A DNA stretch of 26,084 bases from JAKSCF01 sp028279945 (lineage in GTDB: Bacteria > Bacillota > Clostridia > Peptostreptococcales > JAAYPU01), in NCBI GenBank assembly GCA_028279945.1, contig JANQMT010000153.1:1-26084 (forward strand). Reading direction: 5' to 3'. Position 1 is the first letter of the stretch. The number at the start of each line of letters is the position of its first letter. Below are positions 7,644-15,447 of this stretch, piece after piece. Under the pieces are notes generated by a model. That model was not told the origin of the DNA. It made no database searches and worked only from the letters and a program-made list of their open reading frames with translations. The position numbers and the translations under genes are program-made.

Positions 7644-8462
7644 ATGAATAAAAAACTCAGAAAAGAAAGTAAAGAAAATCAAGATCAAGATCGAGAATAT
7701 GGTTATTTGGAAAAAGGGGAAGATAATAAAATAATTAAGATTAAAAAAGGTCAGTTTATATCGGGATATTCAGTTGGAATACTATTTTTAGATGAATGCT
7801 GGTACCCTACTATTCCTGGGAATGTTGCAAATTTATGCTCGTATGATTTTCCGGTAAATTTCAAAAAGGTTCCTAACTGTACTACTAAACGGATACTAAA
7901 AGGGGATCCTACATTAGTTAATGACATTATTGCTGCTGCAAAAGAATTCGAGGCTGAAGGAGCAAGAGCAATATGTTCTGCTTGTGGATTTTTTGGAAAT
8001 TTTCAGGATAAAGTATCTGCAGCTGTCGATATTCCAGTTTTTCTTTCAAGTGTAATTCAAATAAGTTGGATCAAAATAGGTTTAAGACCTCAGCAAAAAA
8101 TAGGGATGCTTACCGCATATGAAAAAGGAATTACACCTGATCTATTTAAAAGTTGTGGCGTATATGACCCAAGTATTGTTGTAGTCAGAGGATTAGAAAA
8201 ATTGCCTGCATTTTCAGAAGGTATTATGGAAGATAATGGCTTACTAGATAATAAAGCCATAAGGCAAGAGGTAGTTAATGCTGCAGTAACCATGGTTAAG
8301 GAAAATTCAGATATTGGTGCAATCGTTCTTGAATGTAGTGATTTGCCTCCGTATGCAGCAGATATTCAAAGAGCTGTAAAGCTGCCGGTATTTGATTTTA
8401 TTACAATGATAAAATATATACATTATGCTACCAGCCAGAAACCATATCATGGTTTTATTTAA
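7644..8462 (+). CDS. Aspartate/glutamate racemase superfamily protein
   Basis: A 272-residue protein of the Asp/Glu/hydantoin racemase superfamily, which catalyses cofactor-independent proton transfer with two cysteines. Both are visible: C114 in ICSACGFFG (C111 is also nearby) and C231 in IVLECSDLPPYA. A lysine- and acid-rich extension of about 35 residues precedes the first strand (SGYSVGILFLD). Related families include hydantoin racemase, arylmalonate decarboxylase and maleate isomerase; I cannot choose among them, though two cysteines argue for a racemase. A strong AAGGAGGAGGAG precedes the ATG, and the structured leader described at 7527-7620 lies just upstream. An NhaC-family transporter follows after 136 bp, probably co-transcribed. 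Confidence 0.85.
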   Translation: MNKKLRKESKENQDQDREYGYLEKGEDNKIIKIKKGQFISGYSVGILFLDECWYPTIPGNVANLCSYDFPVNFKKVPNCTTKRILKGDPTLVNDIIAAAKEFEAEGARAICSACGFFGNFQDKVSAAVDIPVFLSSVIQISWIKIGLRPQQKIGMLTAYEKGITPDLFKSCGVYDPSIVVVRGLEKLPAFSEGIMEDNGLLDNKAIRQEVVNAAVTMVKENSDIGAIVLECSDLPPYAADIQRAVKLPVFDFITMIKYIHYATSQKPYHGFI

Positions 8463-8598
8463 AGAGAGAATAGTTCAGGTTATCATTTTCTTATTTGATA
8501 TTTACTTTGAGGATATCACATTTAACCAGACAGATTATAGCTATGAAATCTACAATTTCAAAGGTCGATGTTAAAAATATTTATAAAAGGAGAAAACT

Positions 8599-9996
8599 AT
8601 GAATAATTCTGTAAAAAATATGACATTCACAAAAGCTATGATAGCTATGCTTGTTTTAATAGTATCGTTATTTTGGTCTCTTAAGTGGGGAACTGGATCT
8701 GCTCATGTTCCTTTGATTGTATCGGCTATGTTTGCTGGTTTGATAGCAATTCAATCTGGATACAAATGGGACGAATTATTAAAAGGTATATTAAATAGCC
8801 TTAACGTATCTATGGAAGCAATACTTTTAATAATGTTAGTAGGCATGCTAGTTGGAGCATGGGTTTTATCAGGAGTAGTTCCAACTATGATTTATTATGG
8901 TTTAAAAATAATATCTCCAAATTTATTTTTGGTTACGACTTTCGCAATATGCAGTATCGTTTCTGTAGCTAGTGGCAGCTCATGGACCACTGCAAGTACA
9001 GTAGGAATTGCTTTATTAGGAGTTTCTCAAGGGCTTGGAATACCTTTGCCAATGACAGCAGGCGCCATTATATCAGGTTCTTATTTTGGTGATAAAATGT
9101 CTCCTCTTTCTGATACTACAAATCTTGCCGCAGCATCAGCCGGAGCAAATCTATTTGACCATATTAAGCATATGGTTTATACAAGTGGTACATCCTGGAT
9201 AATAGCATCTGTTCTATTTGGACTAATAGGGCTAAAATATACAGGAGGAAGTATTGATCCTACTTCAGTTAACGTGATATTAGATGGGTTATCATCTCAA
9301 TTTATAATTTCACCTATTATGCTTATTCCACCTCTTATTATAATTGTAGTAGTTGTTAAAAAAATTCCTGCAATCCCTGGACTTTTAATTGGAGTAATTG
9401 CAGGAGGAATCTTAGCATGGATTGTACAAGGTGCTAGCTTGGTAACTATTGTTGATGTTGTCCAATTTGGATATGTATCAGATACAGGAGTCGAAGTTAT
9501 TGATAGTTTATTAAGTCGTGGTGGTATGAATGGTATGATGTATACAATTTCATTAATCATATGCGCGCTTATTTTTGGAGGGATTCTGGAAAGTGCTGGA
9601 GTTCTTAATGTAATAACCAATAAGATTGTCAAATTAATACGCGGGACAGGCTCTCTTGTAAGTGCAACAGTTTTTACATCCATAACAACAAATATTGTAA
9701 CCGGAGATCAATATTTAGCAATTATTTTACCGGGCAGAATATATAAAAGTTTATTTAAAGAAAGAAGATTGAAACCTAAAAACTTATCGAGAACGTTAGA
9801 AGCTGCAGGAACTATTACTTCTCCTCTAATTCCTTGGAATGTATGTGGTGCTTTTATGACCGTTACATTAGGAGTTCCAACTTTATTATATTTACCATTT
9901 TGCTTTTTTAATTATATTACGCCTCTTGTGGTCATAGTATTTGCTTATGCTGGTATAACTATGGAAAAAAATGATGACGAGGTGATTGAAGCATAA
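8599..9996 (+). CDS. nhaC: NhaC-family Na+/H+ antiporter
   Basis: A 465-residue polytopic membrane protein with about 11-12 hydrophobic segments. NhaC signatures are SGSYFGDKMSPLSDTTNLAA (about 159-178), ASGSSWTTASTVGIALLG (124-141), and in the second half ITTNIVTGDQYLAIILPGR followed by TITSPLIPWNVCGAF. Family members exchange Na+ for H+, and some (such as the Bacillus MleN type) couple Na+ to organic anion exchange. Because a racemase-type gene lies directly upstream, an organic or amino acid substrate is possible but not shown. AAAAGGAGAAAAC precedes the ATG. The final residues are acidic and cytoplasmic. Confidence 0.9.
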   Translation: MNNSVKNMTFTKAMIAMLVLIVSLFWSLKWGTGSAHVPLIVSAMFAGLIAIQSGYKWDELLKGILNSLNVSMEAILLIMLVGMLVGAWVLSGVVPTMIYYGLKIISPNLFLVTTFAICSIVSVASGSSWTTASTVGIALLGVSQGLGIPLPMTAGAIISGSYFGDKMSPLSDTTNLAAASAGANLFDHIKHMVYTSGTSWIIASVLFGLIGLKYTGGSIDPTSVNVILDGLSSQFIISPIMLIPPLIIIVVVVKKIPAIPGLLIGVIAGGILAWIVQGASLVTIVDVVQFGYVSDTGVEVIDSLLSRGGMNGMMYTISLIICALIFGGILESAGVLNVITNKIVKLIRGTGSLVSATVFTSITTNIVTGDQYLAIILPGRIYKSLFKERRLKPKNLSRTLEAAGTITSPLIPWNVCGAFMTVTLGVPTLLYLPFCFFNYITPLVVIVFAYAGITMEKNDDEVIEA

Positions 9997-10111
9997 AATA
10001 TATATCTTATATAAATCCACCCTTAACGCTATAGCGGACAATGCATATATATAAAGAATTCTATCGATGAAAAAAATGAAGCCTATGAATATTATAATAA
10101 TTTTACTCTAT

Positions 10112-10155
10112 TCTAACTCCCGTTAGATAATACTAAAGGGAGTTAGATTTGTTAT
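10112..10155 (+). terminator. Intrinsic terminator between convergent genes (possibly bidirectional)
   Basis: TCTAACTCCC (10112-10121) pairs perfectly with GGGAGTTAGA (10138-10147) across a 16-nt loop, followed on the plus strand by TTTGTTATT and a further T run. It ends transcription from the nhaC side. On the minus strand the same stem lies just after the Cys-cluster gene, but its downstream tract is only A/T-rich. Confidence 0.65.
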
Positions 10156-10182
10156 TACATTTTTAGGCCGCTAATGCTGCAG

Positions 10183-10899
10183 CTATGATATTTTGGATAG
10201 TGTTGCACTCCTTCCTTGTGCAAGGTATTCTTTTATAATCTTCAGCCTCAAATCACTGGCTTCATCTTGATTATAAATGGTGTAAATAAACCACGTGATG
10301 AGGTTTGTGCCGATTAAATCTTCTCTTAACAGTCCGTTCATAAGAAATTGAATTTCCAATTCGAAAAGGTCATCAGACATTTGAAGCCTCTCTTTTTTTG
10401 TTATTTTCTTGTCTGTTTTAAAATCATCACAATATTTAATGGAATAGTTAATGACTTCTTTGGGAATGGGTAGTTGAAACTTTTCTTTAAAATATAACCC
10501 AGTGGCTTCATTTTCACTCTGAATAGCAGAAATGTTTTCATTAAAATCTTTTTTACGCCAATGACCAAATAACCTGCATGTTAATGGACGTACTTCATAA
10601 ATCATACATCTGCTTTTTTCATTTAAAAAAGGACATGCATTTTTTTGAATAAGTTCTAAAAAATAATATTGAGTGAGTTTTGGTAAAATGGTAGTTTTGA
10701 GTAAAGGGTGTTCTTCAAGATATTGATAAATATTTAAAAATTCTACATATGAGGCATGTACAGATTCCATGCAGCAATTGGTACAACCGTTGCAAATACT
10801 TTCTGGGATAGAATGATATATTTGATTGAGCCCATCAAAAATATGATGTTTTGAAGCAACCTCTAAAGATTCTTTTAAATGATTAGATTGTATTAACAT
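10183..10899 (-). CDS. YkgJ-family cysteine-cluster protein (Zn/Fe-chelating domain)
   Basis: A 238-residue soluble protein with the cysteine pattern of the YkgJ/UPF0153 family: C36, C39, C42 and C43 in CNGCTNCC, then C89 in ACPFL, C98 in RCMIYEVRP and C108 in LTCRLFG. The family is thought to bind zinc or an iron-sulfur cluster; its biochemical role is mostly unknown. The C-terminal 120 residues show no recognisable motif. On the minus strand GGAGGG lies six bases before the ATG, and a TATAAT-like -10 (complement of 10931-10936) lies upstream without a good -35. It is convergent with nhaC and divergent from topB, so it is probably a single-gene unit. Confidence 0.8.
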   Translation of the reverse strand: MLIQSNHLKESLEVASKHHIFDGLNQIYHSIPESICNGCTNCCMESVHASYVEFLNIYQYLEEHPLLKTTILPKLTQYYFLELIQKNACPFLNEKSRCMIYEVRPLTCRLFGHWRKKDFNENISAIQSENEATGLYFKEKFQLPIPKEVINYSIKYCDDFKTDKKITKKERLQMSDDLFELEIQFLMNGLLREDLIGTNLITWFIYTIYNQDEASDLRLKIIKEYLAQGRSATLSKIS

Positions 10900-11076
10900 A
10901 AATCGCCCTCCATAAATATTAACTGTATATATTATACTATGGTATAAATGAGATAAAATATTTTAAGAAGTTAATGGAAATATAATTGTTTTATCTGGCA
11001 ATAAGATATGATACCATTGATAAATAGGATGAAACAAGATTATATGAGTATTTAAATGAAAGGATTGTTTATATAG

Positions 11077-13251
11077 ATGGGAAAAAAACTTGTTTTAGCA
11101 GAAAAACCTTCTGTAGGCAGAGATCTAGCCAGAGTTTTAAATTGCAGAAAAAAAGGCAGTGGATTTTTTGAAGGTGATAAATATATTGTAACTTGGGCAC
11201 TGGGACACTTGGTGGAATTAGCTAGTCCGGAGAGATATGAGGACCGATATAAATCATGGCGCATAGAAGACTTGCCGATACTTCCTAAACATTTAAAGTT
11301 AGATGTTATTAAAAAAACCGGAAAGCAATTTCATTCGGTTAAGACACAGATGCATAGAAAAGACGTTCAAGAAATTATTATTGCTACAGATGCGGGAAGA
11401 GAAGGAGAATTGGTTGCACGCTGGATTATTGATAAAGCGCATATAAAAAAGCCCATTAAGCGTTTATGGATTTCTTCTGTAACGGATAAAGCCATCAAAG
11501 AGGGCTTTAGTCATCTGAAAAACGGTAAAGATTACGAAAATCTGTATGCTTCGGCAGTAGCCAGAGCAGAAGCGGATTGGGTAGTAGGTATAAATGCTAC
11601 CCGTGCACTAACATGTAAATATAATGCACAACTTTCTTGTGGTCGAGTGCAGACACCTACCCTTGCCATGGTGCAAAAAAGAGAAGAAGAGATTAAAAAC
11701 TTCAAATCAAAAAAGTATTATGGTATAACGGCCCTTGCTAAGGATTTGAAATTAACATGGCATGATAGTAAGACCAAAGACCATAAGACTTTTGATGAAG
11801 AGAAGTGTGACAGAATATTGTCATCCATTCAAAACAAAGATGCAGTTGTTCAAGAGGTTACAAAAACCCATAAAAAGGCTTATGCATCCAAGCTGTATGA
11901 TCTTACCGAATTACAAAGAGATGCCAATAAGATATATGATTTTTCGCCGAAGGAAACGCTGTCTATCATGCAGCGTTTGTATGAAAGCCATAAAATATTG
12001 ACTTACCCTAGAACGGATTCAAGATACATTAGCTCAGATATCGTCGAGACATTAAAAGATAGAATAAAAGGATGTGGTGTAGGACCTTATTCTCAATTTA
12101 CTCATACCCTGTTGAAAGGAAAAATTGCTGCAAATAAATCCTTTGTTGATAACACTAAGGTATCCGACCATCACGCAATTATTCCTACGGAGCAAAGGGT
12201 ATATCTTGAAGACTTATCCGATAAAGAAAGAAAGATATATGATTTGGTTATTAAAAGATTCTTAGCAGTATTGTACCCGCCGTTTGAAAGCGAACAAATA
12301 TCTATAAAATGCTCTATAGGCGATGAACCGTTTTCTTCTAAAGGTAGAAAAGTTCTAAAAGAAGGATGGAAAGTGATTTATGGTTATGACGATGATGGCG
12401 ACGAATTCCAAAAGATAGGGGATATTAATAAGGGTGAGACACTAAGGATTACACAATTTATTAAGACAGATGGTATGACGACTCCCCCTGCACCATTTAA
12501 TGAAGGCACTTTGCTTTCTGCTATGGAAAATCCGATAAAATATTTGGATTCGGAGAATAAAAAATGGAGTAAGACGCTGGGTGAAACCGGGGGATTGGGA
12601 ACCGTAGCTACTCGTGCAGACATATTAGAAAAATTATTTAACAGCTTTTTAATTGAAAAGAAAGGCAAAGATATTTATATAACTTCAAAAGGAAAACAGC
12701 TTCTTAACTTAGTTCCGGAGGACTTAAAATCTCCGGTTTTAACAGCACAATGGGAGCAAAAACTTTCCGGTATATCAAAAGGAAATCTAGATAAAAATTT
12801 ATTTATTAATGATATGAAACAATATGCCAAAGAAGCAGTTTCACAAATAAAGAATAGTGAAGAGAAATTTAAGCATGATAATATGACAAAAAATAAATGT
12901 CCGGAGTGTGGCAAGTACATGCTTGAAGTCAATAGTAAGACCGGAAAAATGCTGGTTTGCCAAGATAGAGCGTGTGGACATCGCAAGATGATCGCAAAGA
13001 TTACCAATGCAAGGTGTCCTAATTGTCATAAGAAATTGGAGCTGCGTGGTGAAGGGGAAAGTCAAATATTTGCCTGCGTTTGCGGGCATAGAGAAAAATT
13101 ATCTGCTTTTAATGAAAGAAAGAAGAAAGAGAAAAATCAACTCTCTAAAAAGGATGTTTCAAGATATTTAAAACATCAAAATAAGAAAGAAGAGCCATTA
13201 AATACGGCTCTGGCAGATGCACTTCAAAAATTCAAACAAAAAAATCATTAA
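11077..13251 (+). CDS. topB: DNA topoisomerase III
   Basis: A 724-residue type IA topoisomerase, which relaxes or decatenates DNA through a 5'-phosphotyrosine link. The TOPRIM domain starts at LVLAEKPSVGRDLA and carries the acidic motif TDAGREGE (104-111). The catalytic tyrosine is Y310 in ILTYPRTDSRYIS, and ARAEADWVVGINATRAL (162-178) is the family's conserved block. After the core, residues 608-672 hold two zinc-finger-like cysteine clusters (CPEC, CQDRAC, CPNC, CVCG), followed by a lysine-rich tail. Length fits Firmicute TopB with a C-terminal extension. The ATG has AAGGA about 12 bases upstream. Its stop codon directly abuts the stop of the opposite-strand hemolysin III gene. Confidence 0.95.
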   Translation: MGKKLVLAEKPSVGRDLARVLNCRKKGSGFFEGDKYIVTWALGHLVELASPERYEDRYKSWRIEDLPILPKHLKLDVIKKTGKQFHSVKTQMHRKDVQEIIIATDAGREGELVARWIIDKAHIKKPIKRLWISSVTDKAIKEGFSHLKNGKDYENLYASAVARAEADWVVGINATRALTCKYNAQLSCGRVQTPTLAMVQKREEEIKNFKSKKYYGITALAKDLKLTWHDSKTKDHKTFDEEKCDRILSSIQNKDAVVQEVTKTHKKAYASKLYDLTELQRDANKIYDFSPKETLSIMQRLYESHKILTYPRTDSRYISSDIVETLKDRIKGCGVGPYSQFTHTLLKGKIAANKSFVDNTKVSDHHAIIPTEQRVYLEDLSDKERKIYDLVIKRFLAVLYPPFESEQISIKCSIGDEPFSSKGRKVLKEGWKVIYGYDDDGDEFQKIGDINKGETLRITQFIKTDGMTTPPAPFNEGTLLSAMENPIKYLDSENKKWSKTLGETGGLGTVATRADILEKLFNSFLIEKKGKDIYITSKGKQLLNLVPEDLKSPVLTAQWEQKLSGISKGNLDKNLFINDMKQYAKEAVSQIKNSEEKFKHDNMTKNKCPECGKYMLEVNSKTGKMLVCQDRACGHRKMIAKITNARCPNCHKKLELRGEGESQIFACVCGHREKLSAFNERKKKEKNQLSKKDVSRYLKHQNKKEEPLNTALADALQKFKQKNH

Positions 13252-13899
13252 TTATTTTATAATATATTTGTAGATGGCCACATAATGAAGGATGCTGCCT
13301 ATTAAGATGAATATATGAAATATTTCGTGGTGGCCAAATTTCCAAAGCTGTAAAAACTTTGGTTTAAGAGCGTAGATAATAGCCCCAACCGTATATGAAA
13401 CACCGCCCAAAGCGATAAGTGAAACGCCGGGAATAACCCAATTATGTATTAATGGCCGAATAGCAAAAATAACTGCCCATCCTAATAATACATAAAAAGA
13501 AGTGTATAATAATCTTGGTGCGTTAAGCCAAAAAACTTTGATAACCATTCCCGTAATGGATAACACCCAAATAATGGTGAGCAGGGTATAACCTACTTTA
13601 CCCTTTAAGGGAATAAGACAAATAGGTGTATAGGTAGCAGCAATAAGAAAGTAAATCATAATATGATCTATTTTTCTAAGTGTCGTTAAGGCTTTTTTGG
13701 GCAGTGTACTCCAGTGGTAAATAGTGGATGCTGCATACAACCCCATAAGTCCAAGGCAAAATATGACTGATGCAATGATTTTAATCAAATTACCGGATGA
13801 AACAGACACGTTCATAATATACCCAAAGCCGAAAATCGACAATATGCATCCCACAAGATGAGAAATTGAGTTAATGGGTTCACGAATAATTGATTTCAT
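13252..13899 (-). CDS. trhA: Hemolysin III / TrhA family (PAQR-type) seven-helix membrane protein
   Basis: A 215-residue integral membrane protein with seven hydrophobic segments. PAQR/hemolysin III residues are present: H14 in ISHLVG, S58 and H62 in ASTIYHWS, D78/H79 in KIDHIMIYFLIAATYTP, and H191/H195 in HHEIFHIFILIG. These form the likely metal site. Bacterial members have been linked to membrane lipid homeostasis; the hemolysin name is historical. GGAGGCT lies six bases before the ATG, and a good promoter lies about 43 bp upstream on the minus strand. It converges on topB with no bases between the two stop codons and no obvious terminator. Confidence 0.9.
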   Translation of the reverse strand: MKSIIREPINSISHLVGCILSIFGFGYIMNVSVSSGNLIKIIASVIFCLGLMGLYAASTIYHWSTLPKKALTTLRKIDHIMIYFLIAATYTPICLIPLKGKVGYTLLTIIWVLSITGMVIKVFWLNAPRLLYTSFYVLLGWAVIFAIRPLIHNWVIPGVSLIALGGVSYTVGAIIYALKPKFLQLWKFGHHEIFHIFILIGSILHYVAIYKYIIK

Positions 13900-13941
13900 T
13901 TTTAAAGCCTCCTGATGTAGTTTTTAATACTACGTAATATA

Positions 13942-13970
13942 ATTCTAACTCTGCATGTTGACGAAGTCAA
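13942..13970 (-). promoter_or_regulatory. Sigma-A-type promoter for trhA
   Basis: Read on the minus strand: TTGACT (complement of 13965-13970), exactly 17 nt, then TAGAAT (complement of 13942-13947). It is 43 bp before the trhA start, and GGAGGCT lies between. The other part of the 13900-14198 gap shows no gene. Confidence 0.6.
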
Positions 13971-14198
13971 TAGCATGTAGATTAAAAATCTATGAAAAGT
14001 AGAATTCATTACTATAGTATATGTGCTTTGTTTATATTTATTATTTTTTCATAATTATTGATGCGATATACAAAGATTTTTTTGCCAAAAAAAGTATAGT
14101 GATTTAAATTAATGCCAATTTATTTAATAATTGATATGAATACTTTGGCTATCATTATATTGAGTTGAAACTTATAGGATATAAAATTGGAGGTTATT

Positions 14199-14597
14199 AT
14201 GGAGAGAACTTTGGCAATTGTTAAACCTGATGGTGTTCGAAAAGGATTAATTGGTGAGATTATTTCACGGTATGAAAAAAAGGGACTGATGATATCTGAA
14301 TTAAAAATGGTCAATCCGGATGAGGATATTCTTGAAAAACATTACCATGAGCATACTGGAAAGCCTTTTTATAAAGGCTTAATTCAATTCATGATGAGCG
14401 GTAAAGTCGTGGTGATGATTGTTTCAGGAGACCAAGCGGTGGAATCGGTTCGAATGATCAATGGGGCTACTAACCCATTAAAGGCGGATAGCGGTAGTAT
14501 TAGGGGGTGTTATGCTATTTCAATAACAGAAAATATTGTTCATGGTTCGGATTCAATTGAGAGCGCAGAAAGGGAAATAAATATTTGGTTCAATTAA
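14199..14597 (+). CDS. ndk: Nucleoside diphosphate kinase
   Basis: A 132-residue NDK, which moves the gamma phosphate from one nucleoside triphosphate to a diphosphate through a phospho-histidine. It opens with MERTLAIVKPDGVRKGLIG, has NPLKADSGSIRG before the active site, and the catalytic histidine is H115 in ENIVHGSDSIESA. Length and motif order are those of the short bacterial enzyme. I chose ATG 14199: an in-frame TTG at 14187 exists, but GGAGG (14189-14193) would then lie inside the gene, while it is correctly spaced for 14199. Thymidine kinase follows after 119 bp, giving a small nucleotide-metabolism pair. Confidence 0.95.
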   Translation: MERTLAIVKPDGVRKGLIGEIISRYEKKGLMISELKMVNPDEDILEKHYHEHTGKPFYKGLIQFMMSGKVVVMIVSGDQAVESVRMINGATNPLKADSGSIRGCYAISITENIVHGSDSIESAEREINIWFN

Positions 14598-14664
14598 AGG
14601 AGAATGGCTAAATGTGTCGAATATATTAGTGATGATGATATGTTATATTAGAAATGATGATTGA

Positions 14665-14699
14665 ATAAGTGGTATATCTCCTGATATTATACGACTTAT
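14665..14699 (+). promoter_or_regulatory. Hairpin directly upstream of the tdk ribosome-binding site
   Basis: ATAAGT-G-GTATA (14665-14676) pairs with TATAC-G-ACTTAT (14688-14699), 11 base pairs with a central G/G mismatch and an 11-nt loop. The ribosome-binding site GAGAGG starts at 14701. A weak promoter (TTGAAT at 14661, 18-nt spacer, TATTAT at 14685) overlaps it, so it could be a DNA operator instead of an mRNA structure. Confidence 0.35.
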
Positions 14700-14716
14700 A
14701 GAGAGGTTGGATACAT

Positions 14717-15295
14717 ATGGCGCAGTTGTATTACAGATATAGCACCATGAATGCAGGCAAGTCAATAGAGGTTATAAAAGTCGCTTATAATTACAAAGAG
14801 CGAGGCAAAAATGTTTTGGTTCTGACATCAGCACTGGATGATAGATATGGTGCCGGGCAAGTAACTTCGAGAGTAGGATTGTCATGTGAAGCCGAAAGTG
14901 TTTATGATGATACCAATATTCTACAATTGTTTTTAAAGAAAAACAGGGAAAGATCAATAGACTGTGTCATTGTAGATGAAAGCCAATTTCTCAAAAAGCA
15001 TCATATAGAAGAATTTGCTGAGATTGTGGATAGTTGTAATGTTCCGGTACTATGCTACGGTCTTAAAAATGATTTTAGAAATGAATTGTTTGAGGGGTCA
15101 TATTATCTATTGGTTTATGCAGATAAGATAGAAGAAATCAAAACCATTTGCTGGTGTGGCAAGAAAGCGACTATGGTAGCAAGAATAGTAGACGGAAAAA
15201 TTATTAAAACCGGTCAGCAGATACAAGTTGGCGGCAATGAACTGTACATATCACTTTGCAGAAAGCACTATAATGACGGGAGATTAGGAGAATAG
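14717..15295 (+). CDS. tdk: Thymidine kinase (type II)
   Basis: A 192-residue thymidine kinase that phosphorylates thymidine for salvage. The P-loop is STMNAGKS (9-16), in the variant form without the usual leading glycine, as in the E. coli-like branch (YYSAMNAGKS as I recall it). Catalytic E88 lies in IVDESQFL. The zinc site is formed by C145/C147 (ICWCGKK) and C181/H184 (CRKH), and the substrate lasso by GQQIQVGGNELYIS. The ATG has GAGAGG upstream. A hairpin (14665-14676/14688-14699) ends directly before that ribosome-binding site. Confidence 0.95.
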   Translation: MAQLYYRYSTMNAGKSIEVIKVAYNYKERGKNVLVLTSALDDRYGAGQVTSRVGLSCEAESVYDDTNILQLFLKKNRERSIDCVIVDESQFLKKHHIEEFAEIVDSCNVPVLCYGLKNDFRNELFEGSYYLLVYADKIEEIKTICWCGKKATMVARIVDGKIIKTGQQIQVGGNELYISLCRKHYNDGRLGE

Positions 15296-15357
15296 TGTAA
15301 TAAATTAATGCTTTTGATAAAATGTTAAAAATATAACAAAAATATTTTTATTTATTT

Positions 15358-15385
15358 AAATATTTAGAATAATTTCTAAATATTT
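15358..15385. promoter_or_regulatory. 12-bp perfect inverted repeat upstream of the malic enzyme gene (operator or terminator)
   Basis: AAATATTTAGAA (15358-15369) and TTCTAAATATTT (15374-15385) form a perfect dyad around TAAT. A T-rich run follows, so as RNA it could end the tdk transcript. As DNA it lies 20 bp upstream of a perfect TATAAT (15406-15411) that has no proper -35 (15383-15388 is TTTTTT), which is typical of an activator-dependent promoter. The half-site ATATTTAGAA recurs at 18174-18183 ahead of the sensor kinase gene. An operator for the response regulator encoded at 19867-20544 is my preferred reading. Confidence 0.45.
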
Positions 15386-15447
15386 TTTATTTTTTGAAGA
15401 CAAATTATAATGACATATATCCAAATGATTGAAAGGGTGAAATAACA

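Noticed and set aside
8532..8551. Imperfect palindrome AGATT-ATAGCTAT-GAAATCT upstream of nhaC, considered as an operator
   Set aside because: It is short, offset by one base, and has no second copy at a related promoter that I could find.
9297..9683. 128-codon minus-strand ORF within nhaC, and similar long minus-strand ORFs within topB and the sensor kinase gene
   Set aside because: They lie wholly within well-supported genes on the other strand and encode low-complexity hydrophobic or serine-rich sequence with no motifs.
10027..10036. CGCTATAGCG palindrome after nhaC
   Set aside because: Only a 3-bp stem with a four-base loop as RNA; too small to support a function.
13191..13211. AGAGCC/GGCTCT hairpin near the end of topB, considered as a terminator
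   Set aside because: It lies inside the coding region, has a 6-bp stem and no following T tract.
14604..14651. Short ORFs (15 codons from 14604, or 5 codons from 14612) after ndk, considered as leader peptides
   Set aside because: The ribosome-binding site is too close to the first ATG, both peptides are very short, and no regulatory codon pattern is seen.
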